Assembly (NCBI RefSeq): GCF_009735685.1
Contig: NZ_WHPN01000402.1
Location: forward strand, 1-41,367
Direction of reading: 5' to 3'
Length of the DNA: 41,367 bases
DNA from: Streptomyces lycii
GTDB taxonomy: Bacteria; Actinomycetota; Actinomycetes; Streptomycetales; Streptomycetaceae
This document shows, piece after piece, positions 1-7,633 of this stretch. The position numbers and the translations under genes were made by a program. The notes under the pieces were generated by a model. The model was not told where the DNA came from and did no database searches. It saw nothing but the letters and a program-made list of their open reading frames with translations. Within the stretch, counting starts at the first letter, position 1. The number at the start of each line of letters is the position of its first letter.

Positions 1-349
1 GGGCCGGGACCGGGGCCGGGACCGGGACCGGGACCGGGACCGGCAGCCGGGGCCGGGACCGACCCCGAGCACCCGGCCCGTCGGCCGATGCGTCGGCCGA
101 CGCGTGGCCCCGCCGACCTACCGACCCGCCGGCCTGCCGCCCCGGCGACTGACGACTGACGACCGCACCACCGCTCCACCGACCCTGCCGACCTGCCGAC
201 CTGCCGACCTGCCGACCGATCTCTGAACGACCGATCTGCCACCCACGGATCCACTGACCGACCGATCTGCCGCCGACCGCCGATGACCCGACGACCGGCC
301 GGGGACCGGCCGGCCGGCCGCGCACCCCCACCTCTCACGGGAGCAGCCC
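1..349. other. low-complexity upstream region, no gene
   Basis: No convincing coding frame is seen here. The first 35 bases or so are GGGACC-type hexamer repeats. Four tandem copies of the 8-mer CTGCCGAC lie at 185-216. Long open frames through this stretch follow the repeats and the GC bias rather than a protein. A ribosome-binding GGGAG at about 339-343 belongs to the next gene. Confidence 0.6.
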
Positions 350-976
350 ATGACCGACCCCGCGTTCGACCCCGCCGCGCTCGTCACCGTCCTCCGTTCC
401 CAGGAGAGCCGGCTGGTGCTGCGCCGCTTCACCCACGACGACGCCTGGAACCTGGGCTGTCTGCTGGTCCGGCTGGCCCGGGACCGGCAGGCGCCGGTGA
501 CCGTCGACATCCGCCGCGGCCACCAGCAGCTGTTCCACGCCGCTCTGCCGGGCACCTCCCCGGACAACGACGACTGGATCGACCGCAAGCGCCGGATCGT
601 GGAGCGGTTCGGAGAGAGTTCGTATCTGGTGGGCACCCGGTTCCGGGCGCGGGGGACGACCTTCGAGGCGTCGTCGCCGCTCGACCCGTGCCGCTATGCC
701 GCGCACGGAGGCTCGTTCCCGATCGCGGTCGAGGGCGCGGGGGTCATCGGCACGGTCACGGTTTCCGGACTGCCGCAGGCCGAGGACCACGCGCTGGTGG
801 TCGAGGCGCTGGAGAGCTTCCTGACACCGGACGCGCCGCAGACCCCGACGCCCTCGCCCTCGCCGCAACCAGAACCGGAACCGGCACCGCTGCCGGGCCC
901 GTCGCCCGCCCCCGGGCCGACACCCGCGCCGGCACCCGGGCCGGGCCCCTCCCCCGCGCCGACTCCGGAGCCCTGA
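350..976 (+). CDS. UPF0303 / heme-degrading-domain protein with Pro-rich tail
   Basis: 208 aa. Residues 1 to about 160 match the UPF0303 family, annotated as heme-degrading domain-containing and related in fold to HbpS/GlcG-like proteins. These are small cytosolic proteins whose exact role is unsettled. The core 'RLVLRRFTHDDAWNLG' and the late 'FPIAVEGAGVIGTVTVSGL' strand are characteristic. The ATG at 350 is chosen because GGGAG lies 6-7 nt upstream. The last ~48 residues are an unusual Pro/Ala/Thr/Glu tail not expected in this ~160-aa family. It is encoded by the same kind of C-rich repeat as the noncoding flank, so it probably arose by repeat expansion into the 3' end. No signal peptide is seen. 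The family call is firm; binding of heme is inferred only from the family. Confidence 0.85.
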   Translation: MTDPAFDPAALVTVLRSQESRLVLRRFTHDDAWNLGCLLVRLARDRQAPVTVDIRRGHQQLFHAALPGTSPDNDDWIDRKRRIVERFGESSYLVGTRFRARGTTFEASSPLDPCRYAAHGGSFPIAVEGAGVIGTVTVSGLPQAEDHALVVEALESFLTPDAPQTPTPSPSPQPEPEPAPLPGPSPAPGPTPAPAPGPGPSPAPTPEP

Positions 977-1043
977 CGGCTCAATCACGTCCGGCGGGGC
1001 GGGCTTTGGTGCGCACGCACCCTTGCCGGGGCGCGGCGCCGTG

Positions 1044-1081
1044 GTTACCGTCACGTAGCGCACGTGCTTACCGACGGTAAC
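1044..1081. promoter_or_regulatory. nested inverted repeats (operator candidate) before the beta-propeller gene
   Basis: GTTACCGTC (1044-1052) is inverted as GACGGTAAC (1073-1081) across a 20-nt interval. Inside it sits CACGT-AGCGC-ACGTG (1052-1066), and TTACCG-A-CGGTAA (1068-1080) is itself a perfect 13-bp palindrome. Three TTACCG half-sites thus occur in 36 bp, ending 44 bp before the next start codon. The arrangement suggests a repressor or activator site; no regulator is identified. Confidence 0.55.
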
Positions 1082-1125
1082 TCTCTCTCCTCGCCCGCCC
1101 CTGCCCGGATCCCCGGAGGACGACG

Positions 1126-2373
1126 ATGCCCGCACCCGCCCCGAGGCGCCCGCGCCGCCCGCTGCTTCCCCTCTCCACCGCCGCCGTCCTGGCCTCCCTC
1201 GTGCTGACCTGCGGCACGACCCCGGCGGGCGCGGCCGAACGGGCCGCGCCGCGGGCGGCCGGAGCGCCGCGCGACGTGATGGCGGTCGGCAACGGCCAGG
1301 GCGGCACCGTCAGCTTCATCGACGCCGCGACCTTCGAGAACCTGGGCTCCTTCGACGCGGTGCCCGACCTCGAACAGCGCATCGACGAGATGAACCCCGT
1401 CGAGCGCATCGCGTACGAGACCGTCAACAGCATCCAGGGCTACCGCAAGCTCGTCGACGACATGGCCGTCTCCCCCGACGGCAGCACGCTCTACGTCTCG
1501 CGCGGCGTCCTCTCCGACGCGGTCGCCTTCGACCTCGCGAGCGGCACCATGCTCTGGCGCTACGAGACCGCGGGGTTCAAGGCCGACCACGCCGCCCTCT
1601 CCCCGGACGGCAGCAAGTTCATCGTCTCGGCGACCACGGCCAAGAAGGCGGAGGTGCTCAACACCGCCGACGGCACCCTGCACGCCAGCTTCGAGACCGG
1701 CACCTACCCGCACGGCAACGACTACTCCGCCGACGGCAGCCTCCTCTACAACTCCAGCATCGGCGTCACCTCCATGCCCAAGGCCCTCAACGGCCTCAAG
1801 GGCGCCAAGCAGGTCGTCGCGGTCGACGGGGAGACGTTCGACCCGGTGCGGACGTACGACTTCGAGTACGGCGTCCGGCCGGCCGTCTTCACCGCCGACA
1901 ACAAGACGATGTACGCGCAGCTCTCGTACCTCAACGGCTTCGTCGAGTACGACCTGGAGGCCGGGGAGATCACCCGCACCGTCGAGATGCCGTACAGCGA
2001 CAAGGCCGCGGAGCTGCGTGAGGACGACTACCCGCAGAACTCCGCGCACCACGGCATGGCCATGAACGCCGACGAGTCGAAGCTGTGCATGGCCGGGACC
2101 ATCGACGACTACGTGGCCGTCGTCTCCCGCCCCGGTCTGGAGACCGACGGCTACGTCCACTACGGGACCGACGCCCTGCCGTACTGGACCGCGACCGGCC
2201 CCGGCGGCCGGTACTGCTTCGTCTCGCTGTCGAACGAGAACGAGGTCTCGGTCGTCGACTACGCCACCGCGAAGGAGGTCGCCCGCGTCCCGACCGGCCA
2301 CTTCCCGCAGCGAGAGCGCCCGGCGAAGCTGACGGACGAGGCGCTCGCGGGCCTCGACCCGTCGGACGGCTGA
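1126..2373 (+). CDS. secreted YncE-like beta-propeller protein
   Basis: 415 aa. An N-terminal signal sequence has an Arg-rich n-region (residues 7-11), a hydrophobic core at about 14-28 and a likely cleavage near the Ala-rich stretch at 33-37, so export to the cell surface or medium is predicted. A Cys at about 29 is not in a good lipobox. The mature part carries repeated blade signatures of the YncE/40-residue type such as 'MAVSPDGSTLYVS', 'AALSPDGSKFIVS' and 'MAMNADESKLCMAG', typical of seven-bladed propellers. YncE-like proteins bind ligands or partners rather than having one defined reaction. The start is supported by GGAGGA at 1115-1120, 5 nt upstream. The TTACCG inverted-repeat cluster just upstream implies regulated expression. 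It is convergent with the next gene. Confidence 0.85.
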   Translation: MPAPAPRRPRRPLLPLSTAAVLASLVLTCGTTPAGAAERAAPRAAGAPRDVMAVGNGQGGTVSFIDAATFENLGSFDAVPDLEQRIDEMNPVERIAYETVNSIQGYRKLVDDMAVSPDGSTLYVSRGVLSDAVAFDLASGTMLWRYETAGFKADHAALSPDGSKFIVSATTAKKAEVLNTADGTLHASFETGTYPHGNDYSADGSLLYNSSIGVTSMPKALNGLKGAKQVVAVDGETFDPVRTYDFEYGVRPAVFTADNKTMYAQLSYLNGFVEYDLEAGEITRTVEMPYSDKAAELREDDYPQNSAHHGMAMNADESKLCMAGTIDDYVAVVSRPGLETDGYVHYGTDALPYWTATGPGGRYCFVSLSNENEVSVVDYATAKEVARVPTGHFPQRERPAKLTDEALAGLDPSDG

Positions 2374-2430
2374 CCCCGGCCGACCCGGCGGGGCACGGCC
2401 GCCCCGGCTCCTCCCCCAGCTGCCCGCGGC

Positions 2431-2530
2431 TGCTCCCGGCTGCTCCCGGCTGCTCCCGGCTGCTCCCGGCAGAGCTTCCCCCGCTGCTTCGGCAGACCGC
2501 CGCCGGACGTTGCCGGACGTTGCCGGACCG
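2431..2530. repeat. two 10-bp tandem repeats in a convergent intergenic gap
   Basis: Four exact copies of TGCTCCCGGC occupy 2431-2470, and three near-copies of a GTTGCCGGAC-type 10-mer occupy 2501-2530. They sit between convergent genes. No clear terminator hairpin is visible. Confidence 0.8.
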
Positions 2531-2589
2531 AGCGGGGCGCGTCGGGCCGGAGCCGGCCCCGGTGCGGCGGGCGCGGCGCCGGGGCGCGG

Positions 2590-3171
2590 TCAGGACGGAG
2601 GCGGCCCGTGCCCGGCCGGCCGTGCGGCGCGCTCGGCCTCGTACCGCACGTCGCCGTGCTCGGCGCCCTCGACGTACTCCGGCCAGGTCGCGTGGAAGGT
2701 GCGGACGTACCGCAGTCCGGCCTTCTCCAGCACCCGGCGGGAGGCCCGGTTGACGGTCATCGTCTCGGCGACGACACGCTCGATGCCGAGTTCGGTGAAC
2801 GCCTTGCGGACCAGGGCGCGGGAGCCCTCGGTGGCGTAGCCGCGCCCCCAGGCTGCCCGGTGCAGCCGGTAGCCGAGTTCGGCCACCGGCGAGCCCGGAT
2901 CGCACGGGCGCAGCTCGAACCAGCCGAGGAACGCGCCCGTGGCCCGCTCCTCGGCGGCCCAGGCTCCCAGCCCGCGGTGCTCCTGGTACCGGCGCAGGAT
3001 GCGGGGCAGCACCTCCTCGCGGACGGTCTCCGGCGGTTCGGGGGCGGCGGAGATGAAGCGCATGACGTCCGGGTCACCGTGGAGGCCGCCGAGCAGGTCC
3101 GCGTCGGCCCCGGTGAACCGGCGCAGCGTGAGCCGCTCGGTCTCCAGGAAGACGGTTCGCGTGGTCCGCAT
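2590..3171 (-). CDS. GNAT N-acetyltransferase, RimJ/RimL type
   Basis: 193 aa, Acetyltransf_3 class. It opens with the usual 'ETERLTLRRFTGADAD' strand. The acetyl-CoA pyrophosphate loop is 'AAWGRGYATEG' (about residues 128-138), followed by 'VNRASRRVLEKAGL', the adenine-side helix of RimJ/L-like enzymes. It would transfer acetyl from acetyl-CoA to a protein N-terminus, amino acid or small amine; the substrate cannot be told. It is encoded 40 nt downstream of yidC on the same strand and may be co-transcribed. The C-terminal ~12 residues are low-complexity. Confidence 0.9.
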   Translation of the reverse strand: MRTTRTVFLETERLTLRRFTGADADLLGGLHGDPDVMRFISAAPEPPETVREEVLPRILRRYQEHRGLGAWAAEERATGAFLGWFELRPCDPGSPVAELGYRLHRAAWGRGYATEGSRALVRKAFTELGIERVVAETMTVNRASRRVLEKAGLRYVRTFHATWPEYVEGAEHGDVRYEAERAARPAGHGPPPS

Positions 3172-3211
3172 CCGCGCGAGCGTAGTCGGCCCGCCGCGCC
3201 GGCCCCAGTGG

Positions 3212-3958
3212 TTATCGGGTGAGCCAGGCGCGTTCGGCGGCGGTCCACGCCGTGCTCGTCACCACGTACAGCCCGGCGGCGAGCGGCACGACGGCCGCCG
3301 TGAGCAGCGTGCCGAACGACAGCAGCGGAAGCATCCTGGCCATGCCCGCCACGGCCTGCGCCCCGGGCACCGCCCCGGTGTCGCCGGACCGGCCGGCCGG
3401 CGCGGCCGGGGCCACGAGCTGCGGGGCGTCCCGCGCCGTGCGCCGGGCCCGTGCGTACGTCCAGGTGGCGACGGCCGCCGTCAGCGCGAACAGGGCGAGG
3501 TAGACCAGCCCCTGCGGCCCGAACGGGCCGCCGTCACCGAGCGCGTCGGCCCAGCGGCCGCCGAGCGGCGCGGCGAGGAGCCGGTGGTCCAGCAGTTCGT
3601 TGGCCTCGCCGCCGATCTCGGAGGCCGTGAACAGCCGGTACATCACGAAGAACACGGGCAGCTGCACCAGCATCGGCAGACAGCCGGCGAGCGGAGAGGA
3701 CTTCTCCTCGGCGTACAGGTCGGCCAGCGCGCTCCGCAGCCGCTCCGGGTTACGGGCGTGCTTCCGGCGCAGTTCGGCGACGCGGGGCGCGAGCCGGGCA
3801 CGGGTCTTCTCACCACGTACGGCGGCACGGGTGAGCGGGTGGAGCGCGAGTTTCACGCACAGGGTGAACAGGACGATGGCGGCGGCGGTGGCCGACGCGG
3901 CGAACACGGGCTGGAGCGCGCCCGCGAACAGCGAGACGAGGTGCGCGAATACGGACAT
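3212..3958 (-). CDS. YidC/Oxa1-family membrane protein insertase
   Basis: 248 aa. Family features are a hydrophobic segment at about 14-36, a basic cytoplasmic loop with 'RVAELRRKHARNPERLRSAL', the signature 'SSPLAGCLPMLVQLPVFFVMYRLF' region (about 90-112), and further TM segments at about 145-165, 205-230 and the C-terminus. The conserved hydrophilic-groove Arg expected in the first core TM is represented by the basic loop boundary; I cannot assign it with certainty. YidC inserts membrane proteins alone or with Sec. Streptomycetes carry several copies and this is the short type without a long basic C-tail, so it is probably not the housekeeping one. A DUF6412 gene lies 166 bp upstream in the same direction, a common pairing. 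Confidence 0.93.
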   Translation of the reverse strand: MSVFAHLVSLFAGALQPVFAASATAAAIVLFTLCVKLALHPLTRAAVRGEKTRARLAPRVAELRRKHARNPERLRSALADLYAEEKSSPLAGCLPMLVQLPVFFVMYRLFTASEIGGEANELLDHRLLAAPLGGRWADALGDGGPFGPQGLVYLALFALTAAVATWTYARARRTARDAPQLVAPAAPAGRSGDTGAVPGAQAVAGMARMLPLLSFGTLLTAAVVPLAAGLYVVTSTAWTAAERAWLTR

Positions 3959-4041
3959 GGGTGAGCCCTCCGGGGGTCTCGTCGTGCCGGAACGAAGGAT
4001 TTCGGCGTGACGAGCCGGGCAGGCGTGCGTGCTCCGTTCCC

Positions 4042-4068
4042 GGCACCGCGCGCTGCGTAGCGCGTGCC
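4042..4068 (-). terminator. hairpin between DUF6412 gene and yidC
   Basis: GGCAC...GCGCT pairs with AGCGC-GTGCC around a GCGT loop (10 bp with a 3-nt bulge in the left arm). It lies in the 166-bp gap between two same-strand genes and may attenuate or terminate read-through. There is no U-tract, as is usual in this GC range. Confidence 0.4.
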
Positions 4069-4124
4069 GCGTGCGCGCGCTGCGCGCCGCGTGCTGCGGG
4101 GAACGTGTGGAGAGGGAGCGCCGC

Positions 4125-4445
4125 CTACCCGGCTGCCGGGGCGGGACGCCCGGGTGCCCTGGGCCGTGGCCGGCCGGAGGCGTCGGGGTCGCGCTGGGGC
4201 AGGAAGGCGGTGCGCAGGGCCCGTTCGCGCAGGGCGGTCCGTACCCGGGTGGGCGGAACGGGACGGGCGGCGCGGGCGGTGAGGACGGCGCAGGCGAGGA
4301 GTGCCGCGCAGACCGCGGTGGTGGCGGCGAGGGCGACGGCCCCGGCCAGGGCCTCGCCGAGGAGGCCGCTCTGGCCGAGCAGGATCTCGCCGAGCAGGGT
4401 CAGCACGAGCCCGGCCCGCACCCGCTGCACGACGTCGCCCCTCAT
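4125..4445 (-). CDS. DUF6412 membrane protein
   Basis: 106 aa. The start at 4445 is chosen because the upstream bases read AAGGAG then a 5-nt spacer then ATG; longer in-frame versions lack this and begin in low-complexity sequence. Two hydrophobic stretches (about 10-24 and 30-55, the latter Ala-rich with 'AAATTAVCAALLACAVL') are followed by the conserved cytoplasmic tail 'RTAFLPQRDPDASGRPRPRAPG', which is the DUF6412 hallmark. Function is unknown. The family regularly precedes a YidC gene in streptomycetes, as here, so a role in membrane protein insertion or as a YidC client is inferred from context only. Confidence 0.85.
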   Translation of the reverse strand: MRGDVVQRVRAGLVLTLLGEILLGQSGLLGEALAGAVALAATTAVCAALLACAVLTARAARPVPPTRVRTALRERALRTAFLPQRDPDASGRPRPRAPGRPAPAAG

Positions 4446-4851
4446 CCCGCTCCTTCTTCGACCGACCGTCTCATCATAGGGCCGGCCGCCCCGGCGAGCG
4501 GAGGCGCGCCCCGGAGCCCGGCCCGCGACCGTGGTGACGGCAGTGGTGAGGGCGGTGGCCAACACCACCTCGGCGGTGACCAGCCGGTGCGCCCGCGACT
4601 CCCTGCGCTCACCGGATTCCGCGTCGAGGTTGAGCCCGCCGCCCGCGACGGCGGAGAGCACGCCCGGCGAGGACGCCCGCGACGGTCCGCACGAGCGGGA
4701 CAGCACATCGCGCGCTTCGGCGGCTTTCCGCGGACCGAGCGCGCCCCCGCGGCCGCCCGAAGCCGGGTAGGCCGCCCGGGCGGCCGCCCGAAGCCGGGTA
4801 CGCGCCCGGGCGGCCGCCCGAAGCCGGGTACGCGCCCGGGCGTGCCCGGAT
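4446..4851. repeat. noncoding gap with ~30-bp tandem repeats and CCCGGG palindromes
   Basis: No gene is supported. Between 4751 and about 4841 a unit beginning GGCCGCCCGAAGCCGGGTA recurs at 4751, 4782 and 4812 (spacing 31 then 30 bp). GCCGCCCGGGCGGC at 4771-4784 is a perfect 14-bp palindrome. These hairpins lie directly 3' of the flavin oxidoreductase gene and could serve as its terminator. Confidence 0.65.
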
Positions 4852-6039
4852 TCAGGGCCGGGGGAGGCCGTGGCGGGCGGAGCCCAGCACCCGTTCGGCG
4901 ACCTCGCGTTCCGCCGCGGCGGTGAAGACGCCGCCTCCGCCCCGGCGGGCGGCGACCGCGCGCCGGGTCTCCTCGGCGAGCAGATCGGCGTTGATCGCCG
5001 CCCCGGCCAGCAGACCGGCCGCGACCGCGCCGGCGACCTGGCCGGTGATGTCCGCGGCGTTCCCGGCGACCCACACCCCGGGCACCTCCGTCGCCCCCGA
5101 CGGGTCGGCGGCGACCTGGCTGCCGACGACGTGGCCCGCCATCTCCCGGCCGGTGGCCGTCAGGCCCAGCCCCTCCAGGACCCCGGCACGGCCGGTGAGG
5201 CGGGAGGCGACCGTCAGCGCGTCGCGCGGGATCACCCGTCCGCTCGCGAGCCGTACGCCGCCGAGCCGCCCCTGCCCGGTGAGGTCCAGCCCCGCCACCT
5301 CGCCGTCCACCACGGCCACCCCGCGCGCGGCCAGTTGCTCGTACTGCTCGTCGTCCGGCTCGGGGCCGGTGTGCAGGAAGAGCGTCACGTCGTCGCTCCA
5401 CTGCCGCCACAGCAGCGCCTGGTGCACGGCGAGCGGACCGGTCGACAGCACGCCGATGGCACGGTCGCGCACCTCCCAGCCGTGGCAGTACGGGCAGTGC
5501 AGCACGTCCCGCCCCCACAGCTCGGCGACGCCGGGCAGCTCGGGCAGTTCGTCGGCCAGCCCGGTGGTGACGAGCAGCCGGTCCGCGTGGGCCGCCGGGG
5601 CGCCGCCGTCGAGCAGCACCCGGAAGCCCCCGGCGGCGGGCCGCTCGACGGTGACGACGGTGCCCTCGCGGACCTCGCCGCCGTAGCGGGCCACCTCTTC
5701 GCGGCCGGTTGCCAGGAGTTCGGCGGGCGGCACGCCGTCCCGGCCGAGGTAGCCGTGGACCTGTGCGGCGGGGGCGTTGCGGGGCCGGCCGGCGTCGACG
5801 ACCAGCACCGAGCGGCGCGCCCGGGCGAGGGTGAGCGCCCCGCTGAGCCCGGCGGCGCCACCGCCGACGACCACGACGTCGTACCGCCCGGCCCCTCCCG
5901 GCCTGGCGGGCTCCGCGCTCGGTACCCCGTTGACCGAGCCACCCGGCACGTCCGCGTTGCCCGCGCCGCCCCAGTGATCCGTATTGCCCGTACTAGCCGT
6001 TACGTTCTTCTCATTCGTATTGCTCGTGTTGTCCGTCAT
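4852..6039 (-). CDS. NAD(P)/FAD-dependent oxidoreductase, thioredoxin-reductase-like
   Basis: 395 aa. After a polar Asn/Thr/Gly-rich N-terminal tail of ~50 residues comes the FAD-binding Rossmann motif 'DVVVVGGGAAGLSGALTLARA'-like, the redox-type 'CPYCHGWE' motif and a C-terminal 'GVWVAGNAADITGQVAGAVAAG' FAD-binding loop. This matches low-molecular-weight thioredoxin-reductase-like enzymes that include dithiol oxidases of natural-product pathways (HlmI/GliT type) and general disulfide reductases. The start at 6039 is chosen for an excellent GGAGG 8 nt upstream; extension to 6156 has none. It is divergent from the XRE-cupin regulator, which probably controls it. No dedicated dithiolopyrrolone or gliotoxin-type genes are adjacent, so a physiological substrate cannot be named. 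The disordered tail is longer than usual. Confidence 0.9.
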   Translation of the reverse strand: MTDNTSNTNEKNVTASTGNTDHWGGAGNADVPGGSVNGVPSAEPARPGGAGRYDVVVVGGGAAGLSGALTLARARRSVLVVDAGRPRNAPAAQVHGYLGRDGVPPAELLATGREEVARYGGEVREGTVVTVERPAAGGFRVLLDGGAPAAHADRLLVTTGLADELPELPGVAELWGRDVLHCPYCHGWEVRDRAIGVLSTGPLAVHQALLWRQWSDDVTLFLHTGPEPDDEQYEQLAARGVAVVDGEVAGLDLTGQGRLGGVRLASGRVIPRDALTVASRLTGRAGVLEGLGLTATGREMAGHVVGSQVAADPSGATEVPGVWVAGNAADITGQVAGAVAAGLLAGAAINADLLAEETRRAVAARRGGGGVFTAAAEREVAERVLGSARHGLPRP

Positions 6040-6082
6040 GCGAATGACCTCCTGATGCGAGGGTTCGCCGCACCACCCCGTC

Positions 6083-6112
6083 TTGACAAACTTTCTTGCC
6101 GGGGTGGCAAAT
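6083..6112 (+). promoter_or_regulatory. promoter and operator of the XRE-cupin regulator
   Basis: TTGACA at 6083-6088 is a perfect -35. An 18-nt spacer leads to GCAAAT (6107-6112) as a weak -10, and the regulator ATG at 6120 falls 7 nt later, so the transcript is probably leaderless. TTGCC-GGGGT-GGCAA (6096-6110) is a perfect 5-5-5 inverted repeat between -35 and -10, the expected place for a repressor site. On the opposite strand the same bases read TTGTCA, so the two divergent -35 boxes overlap. Confidence 0.6.
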
Positions 6113-6119
6113 GGAGGGC

Positions 6120-6737
6120 ATGGCAGAGCCGACATCCGACAACGATGAATTCGCACCGGTCCTGGACGCCGTGGGCCCCCGGCTGCGCGCCCTCCGCCGC
6201 TCCCGCGGCACCACGCTGGCCGCTCTGAGCGAGACCACCGGCATCTCGATCAGCACCTTGTCCCGGCTGGAGTCCGGACAGCGCCGCCCCACCCTGGAAC
6301 TGCTGCTTCCGCTGGCCAAGGCGCACGGCGTACCGCTGGACGAACTGGTCGGCGCGCCGCCGACCGGCGATCCGCGCATCCATCCGCGGCCGTTCCAGCG
6401 GAACGGCCGGACCATCGTGCCGCTGACCCGGCATCTGGGCGGGCTGTCCGCGTACAAGATGGTCCTGCCCGGCCGCCCGGACGACACGACCGGGGACGAC
6501 AAGCTCGAACAGCGGGTCCACGAGGGCTACGACTGGCTGTACGTCCTCTCCGGCCGGCTGCGGCTGGCACTCGGCGAGCACGATCTGGTGCTGACGGCCG
6601 GAGAAGCGGCGGAGTTCGACACCCGGGTCCCGCACGGGTTCGCCGCGGCGGGCCCGGAGCCGGTGGAAATCCTCAGCCTCTTCGGCAAACAGGGCGAACG
6701 GATGCACGTCCGCGCCCGCTCATCCGAGAAGAAGTGA
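6120..6737 (+). CDS. XRE-cupin transcriptional regulator
   Basis: 205 aa. Residues ~10-70 form an XRE helix-turn-helix ('LSETTGISISTLSRLESGQRRPTLELLLPLA'-type). Residues ~90-195 form a small cupin with 'VHEGYDWLYVLSGRLRLALGEHD' and 'FDTRVPHGFAA', where His residues would line the ligand or metal pocket. Such proteins are usually repressors of an adjacent gene, relieved by a small molecule. The ATG at 6120 is preferred over upstream TTG 6096 and ATG 6111, because a good -10-like box ends 7 nt before it and the earlier starts overlap the promoter. A GGAGG lies too close (1-2 nt) to act as a ribosome site, supporting a leaderless mRNA. It is divergent from the flavin oxidoreductase, its likely target along with itself. 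Confidence 0.88.
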   Translation: MAEPTSDNDEFAPVLDAVGPRLRALRRSRGTTLAALSETTGISISTLSRLESGQRRPTLELLLPLAKAHGVPLDELVGAPPTGDPRIHPRPFQRNGRTIVPLTRHLGGLSAYKMVLPGRPDDTTGDDKLEQRVHEGYDWLYVLSGRLRLALGEHDLVLTAGEAAEFDTRVPHGFAAAGPEPVEILSLFGKQGERMHVRARSSEKK

Positions 6738-6843
6738 CCGGGCGGGGCACCACGGCACCCGCCGCCTCGGACCGCACTCGGCGGCCGACCGGCCATCAGC
6801 CGCGTCGACAATGCCTCAGGCCGGTACAGCCGGCGCTCAACAG

Positions 6844-6878
6844 GCAGCGGGCAGCGGGCAGCGGGCAGCGGGCAGCGG
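6844..6878. repeat. heptanucleotide repeat, 5 copies of GCAGCGG
   Basis: Five perfect 7-bp units, followed by decaying relatives to about 6917, lie between convergent genes. It has the same consensus (GCGGKCR when rotated) as the arrays at 9704-9760 and 16491-16588. Confidence 0.9.
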
Positions 6879-6919
6879 TTAACAGATAGCAGGCAGCAGG
6901 TGGCAGGTGGCAGCAGTCT

Positions 6920-7402
6920 TCAGCCGTCGGCGGGCGGGCCGTTCCCGTCCTCCGGGAGCACCAGCAGCAGGTGCTCGTACTCCCCGTGCCGCAGCGTCCC
7001 CGTGCGGCGGAAACCGTGCTTCTCCAGCAGCTTCACCGAGCCCGTGTTGCCCTGGTACGGGTCGGCGTGGAGCGGGCGGGTCCGTTCCACGCCGAGGAAG
7101 AGCGCCAGGGCCCTCGTGCCGATCCCCCGTCCCCAGAAGCTCCGGCCGAAGACGTAGCCGATGAACCGCCGGTCCCCGTCCCACCAGGACACGACGGAGC
7201 CCGCGACCACCCCGTCCACCGTGACGGTCCGCGTCAGCACGGTCGGGTCGCCGAGCACCTTCGTCGTCCAGTGCTTCATGAAGGCGTCCCGCTCCCTGGG
7301 CGTGAACTTCGACCTCCGCACCGTCTCCGGGTCGCGCTCGTGCTCGTGGAACAACTCCAGGTCGGCTTCCACGACTTCCCTCAGTCGTACGTCTTCGCTC
7401 AT
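6920..7402 (-). CDS. GNAT N-acetyltransferase
   Basis: 160 aa starting at 7402 (MSEDVRLREV); the longer frame adds only low-complexity residues. Acetyl-CoA-binding 'GRSFWGRGIGTRAL' lies at about 93-106, and 'PYQGNTGSVKLLEKHGFRRTGTL' is the typical C-terminal half in which an Asn and the FekxGF-like turn close the site. 'VAGSVVSWWDGDRRFIGYVF' is the central sheet. It transfers acetyl from acetyl-CoA to an unknown acceptor. It is monocistronic by appearance, with 231 bp separating it from the upstream DinB-like gene. Confidence 0.88.
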   Translation of the reverse strand: MSEDVRLREVVEADLELFHEHERDPETVRRSKFTPRERDAFMKHWTTKVLGDPTVLTRTVTVDGVVAGSVVSWWDGDRRFIGYVFGRSFWGRGIGTRALALFLGVERTRPLHADPYQGNTGSVKLLEKHGFRRTGTLRHGEYEHLLLVLPEDGNGPPADG

Positions 7403-7633
7403 GCCCGGAGTCTGACAGCGGGCACTGACAACACCCCGCCCGCGCGCAGCCCCACCCGGCCCCCGCACCCGGCATGCCCCCGCCCTTCACCGGCACGAAC
7501 ACCGCGCTTCACCGGCCCCCCGGCACTGGCTCGGCGCCCCGCCACTCCCCGGCACCACTCCCCGGCGCCGCCCCCCGCACCGACGCCGAGCCCTGCTCCC
7601 CCGGCGCCTTCCCGGCAGGGACTCCGCGCCCCG

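Noticed and set aside
1051..2301. Long minus-strand open frame opposite the beta-propeller gene
   Set aside because: The plus-strand frame has a signal peptide, a ribosome site and propeller motifs; the minus frame is a GC-bias shadow.
4446..4706. N-terminal extension of the DUF6412 protein to 4706
   Set aside because: The family is about 100 aa, and the ATG at 4445 has an AAGGAG ribosome site; the extension is low-complexity.
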